Both the position numbers and the translations under genes were made by a program. A stretch of DNA of 64,000 nt. Source: Halorubrum ruber (GTDB lineage Archaea; Halobacteriota; Halobacteria; Halobacteriales; Haloferacaceae). The notes below the pieces were generated by a model. That model searched no databases and was not told the DNA's origin. It saw only the letters and a program-made list of their open reading frames with translations. The stretch covers positions 496,001-560,000 of the forward strand of contig NZ_CP073695.1 in assembly GCF_018228765.1 (NCBI RefSeq), given 5' to 3'. Positions within the stretch are counted from its first letter, which is position 1, and each line of letters starts with the position of its first letter. Shown here piece by piece: positions 63,054 to 64,000 of the stretch.

Positions 63054-64000
63054 TGCGCGTCGACGTCCGCGCGCTCGGCGCCTGTAACCGCCTCGCGGAG
63101 CAGGGGGCGAAACAGGCCGCCGGCGCGCTCTCGGACCTCACCGGGACCGACCTCGCGGTGGAGGTGACGGGCGCGAGCGTCGCGAGCGGCGAGGACCTCG
63201 CGGAGTCGTTCGCCGGCCGGGAGTCGATCGGCGTGAGCGTCGGCCTTCGCGGCGGGTTAGACGGCGAGGCGGTCCTCGCGTTCGACGCCGCCAACGTCGA
63301 CGCCCTGCTCTCGCTGCTCCCCGGGGGCAGTCGATGGAGCGGAGCGCGGTGACGGAGGTCGGCAACATCGCGCTCGGCGGGTTCCTCGACGGGTGGGCGA
63401 ACTACCTCGGCAAGGCGATCGACATGTCGCCGCCGCGCTACTTCGAGGCGGACGGCGCGGCGGTGCTGCCCGACGGCGCGCTCGCCGGCGACGGCGTGTT
63501 CCTCTTCGAGAGCCGTCTGGACGCGACGACGACGGACCTCGACTTCTCGATCTACATGCTGCCCGACTCGGGGCCGTTCCGCGACCTCATCGTCGGGAAG
63601 ACGGCGCCCGCGGCGACGGCCGGCGGCGAGGCGGACGGCGGCACTTCGAGCACGGCGGTGCCGTACGAGTCGCTGTCGACGTTCTCGTCGCTGGCGAAGA
63701 AGGGGTCGGCGAACGCCGCCGACAACATCGCGATGATGACCGGGTTAGAGACCAGCGTCGACGTGAGCCGGCTCCGGTTCGTCCCGCTCGCCGACGTGCC
63801 CGCGGAGGTCGGCACCGAGCCGCACGCGGGCACGGTGTTCGAGCTACAGGGCGAGCCGAGCGGTTACCTCGCCATCCTCTTCGAGGAGTCCTCGGCGGCG
63901 GCGGTCGCGGACGCAATGTTACCGATGGAGTCTGACGAACCCCTCGGCGACATGGCACAGAACGCGCTCTGCGAGCTCGGCAACGTGATGACGAGCGGGT
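63053..64000 (+). CDS. cheC: CheC-type chemotaxis phosphatase, with an apparent 1-nt frameshift; 3' end beyond the window
   Basis: The ATG overlaps the cheY stop. The first frame gives RVDVRALGACNRLAEQGAKQ to LLSLLPGG; it then runs off at 63320-63335. The frame one base back continues MERSAVTEVGNIALGGFLDG, the CheC/FliN-family catalytic helix (E..N) and reaches the end of the window with a second copy, LGDMAQNALCELGNVMTSG. Two such helices are expected of CheC. Adding one G to the G5 run at 63323-63327 restores a continuous protein (LLPGGQSMERSAV). CheC removes phosphate from CheY. Confidence 0.85.

Overview
The window is haloarchaeal chromosome, most likely Halorubrum or a close relative. 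The evidence is the high G+C, the acidic proteins, the leaderless genes with TTTATAA-type TATA boxes about 25-30 nt upstream of the start, Tat lipoproteins, archaellins, archaeal PriL/RFC/Hef, a two-subunit GMP synthase and halophile-specific families (HalX, amphi-Trp, PccX, DUF5807). The genus is inferred from style and remembered protein sequences, not from a search.

Layout. 1-2 kb: end of a histidine kinase, tRNA-Leu(CAA) followed by a tandem array of tRNA-end remnants, and an FkbM methyltransferase. 2-8 kb: PQQ-propeller lipoprotein, a tight pyrG-guaAb-DUF7126-glutaredoxin operon and an amidohydrolase. 8-16 kb: structured repeat copy A, NAD+ DNA ligase (frameshifted), GntP permease with a palindromic operator, an ABC exporter (permease frameshifted), an orphan N4-cytosine-type DNA methylase, and tRNA-Val with remnant tRNA ends. 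16-22.5 kb: small membrane proteins and a complete four-gene sugar ABC importer. 22.8-26.6 kb: information processing and lipids (RFC-like AAA protein, archaetidylserine decarboxylase, amphi-Trp/DUF1508 protein, primase large subunit). 26.7-29.5 kb: rpl1-rpl10-rpl12 with an L1-type leader structure. 29.6-34 kb: propionyl/acetyl-CoA carboxylase B, X and A subunits. 34-36 kb: two divergent copies (B and C) of the structured repeat framing one small membrane-protein gene. 36-45 kb: BKACE, SWIM, TRAM and Tfx proteins, an aspartoacylase-like protein, an MBL hydrolase, a molybdopterin protein and the Hef helicase-nuclease. 45-50 kb: acyl-CoA ligase, repeat copy D, and metY-metX. 50-54.6 kb: RecJ-like DHH protein, SUOX-type protein and a TnpB-only IS. 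54.7-64 kb: regulators, two archaellins, a surface glycoprotein-like protein, CheY and CheC, i.e. the edge of an archaellum/chemotaxis locus.

The main discovery candidate is an intergenic element of about 290-400 bp present in four copies (A 8288-8583, B 34264-34660, C 35312-35673, D 47053-47343). Each copy carries a perfect 19-bp stem whose sequence differs between copies but whose pairing is always kept by compensatory changes. Each is bounded by TTTATAA-like boxes; in three of the four, the upstream box sits where a promoter for the conserved core would be. I read this as a multicopy structured RNA or mobile hairpin element. A second theme is single-base deletions in G or C runs that break ligA, an ABC permease and cheC in the same direction; these look more like consensus errors than biology.
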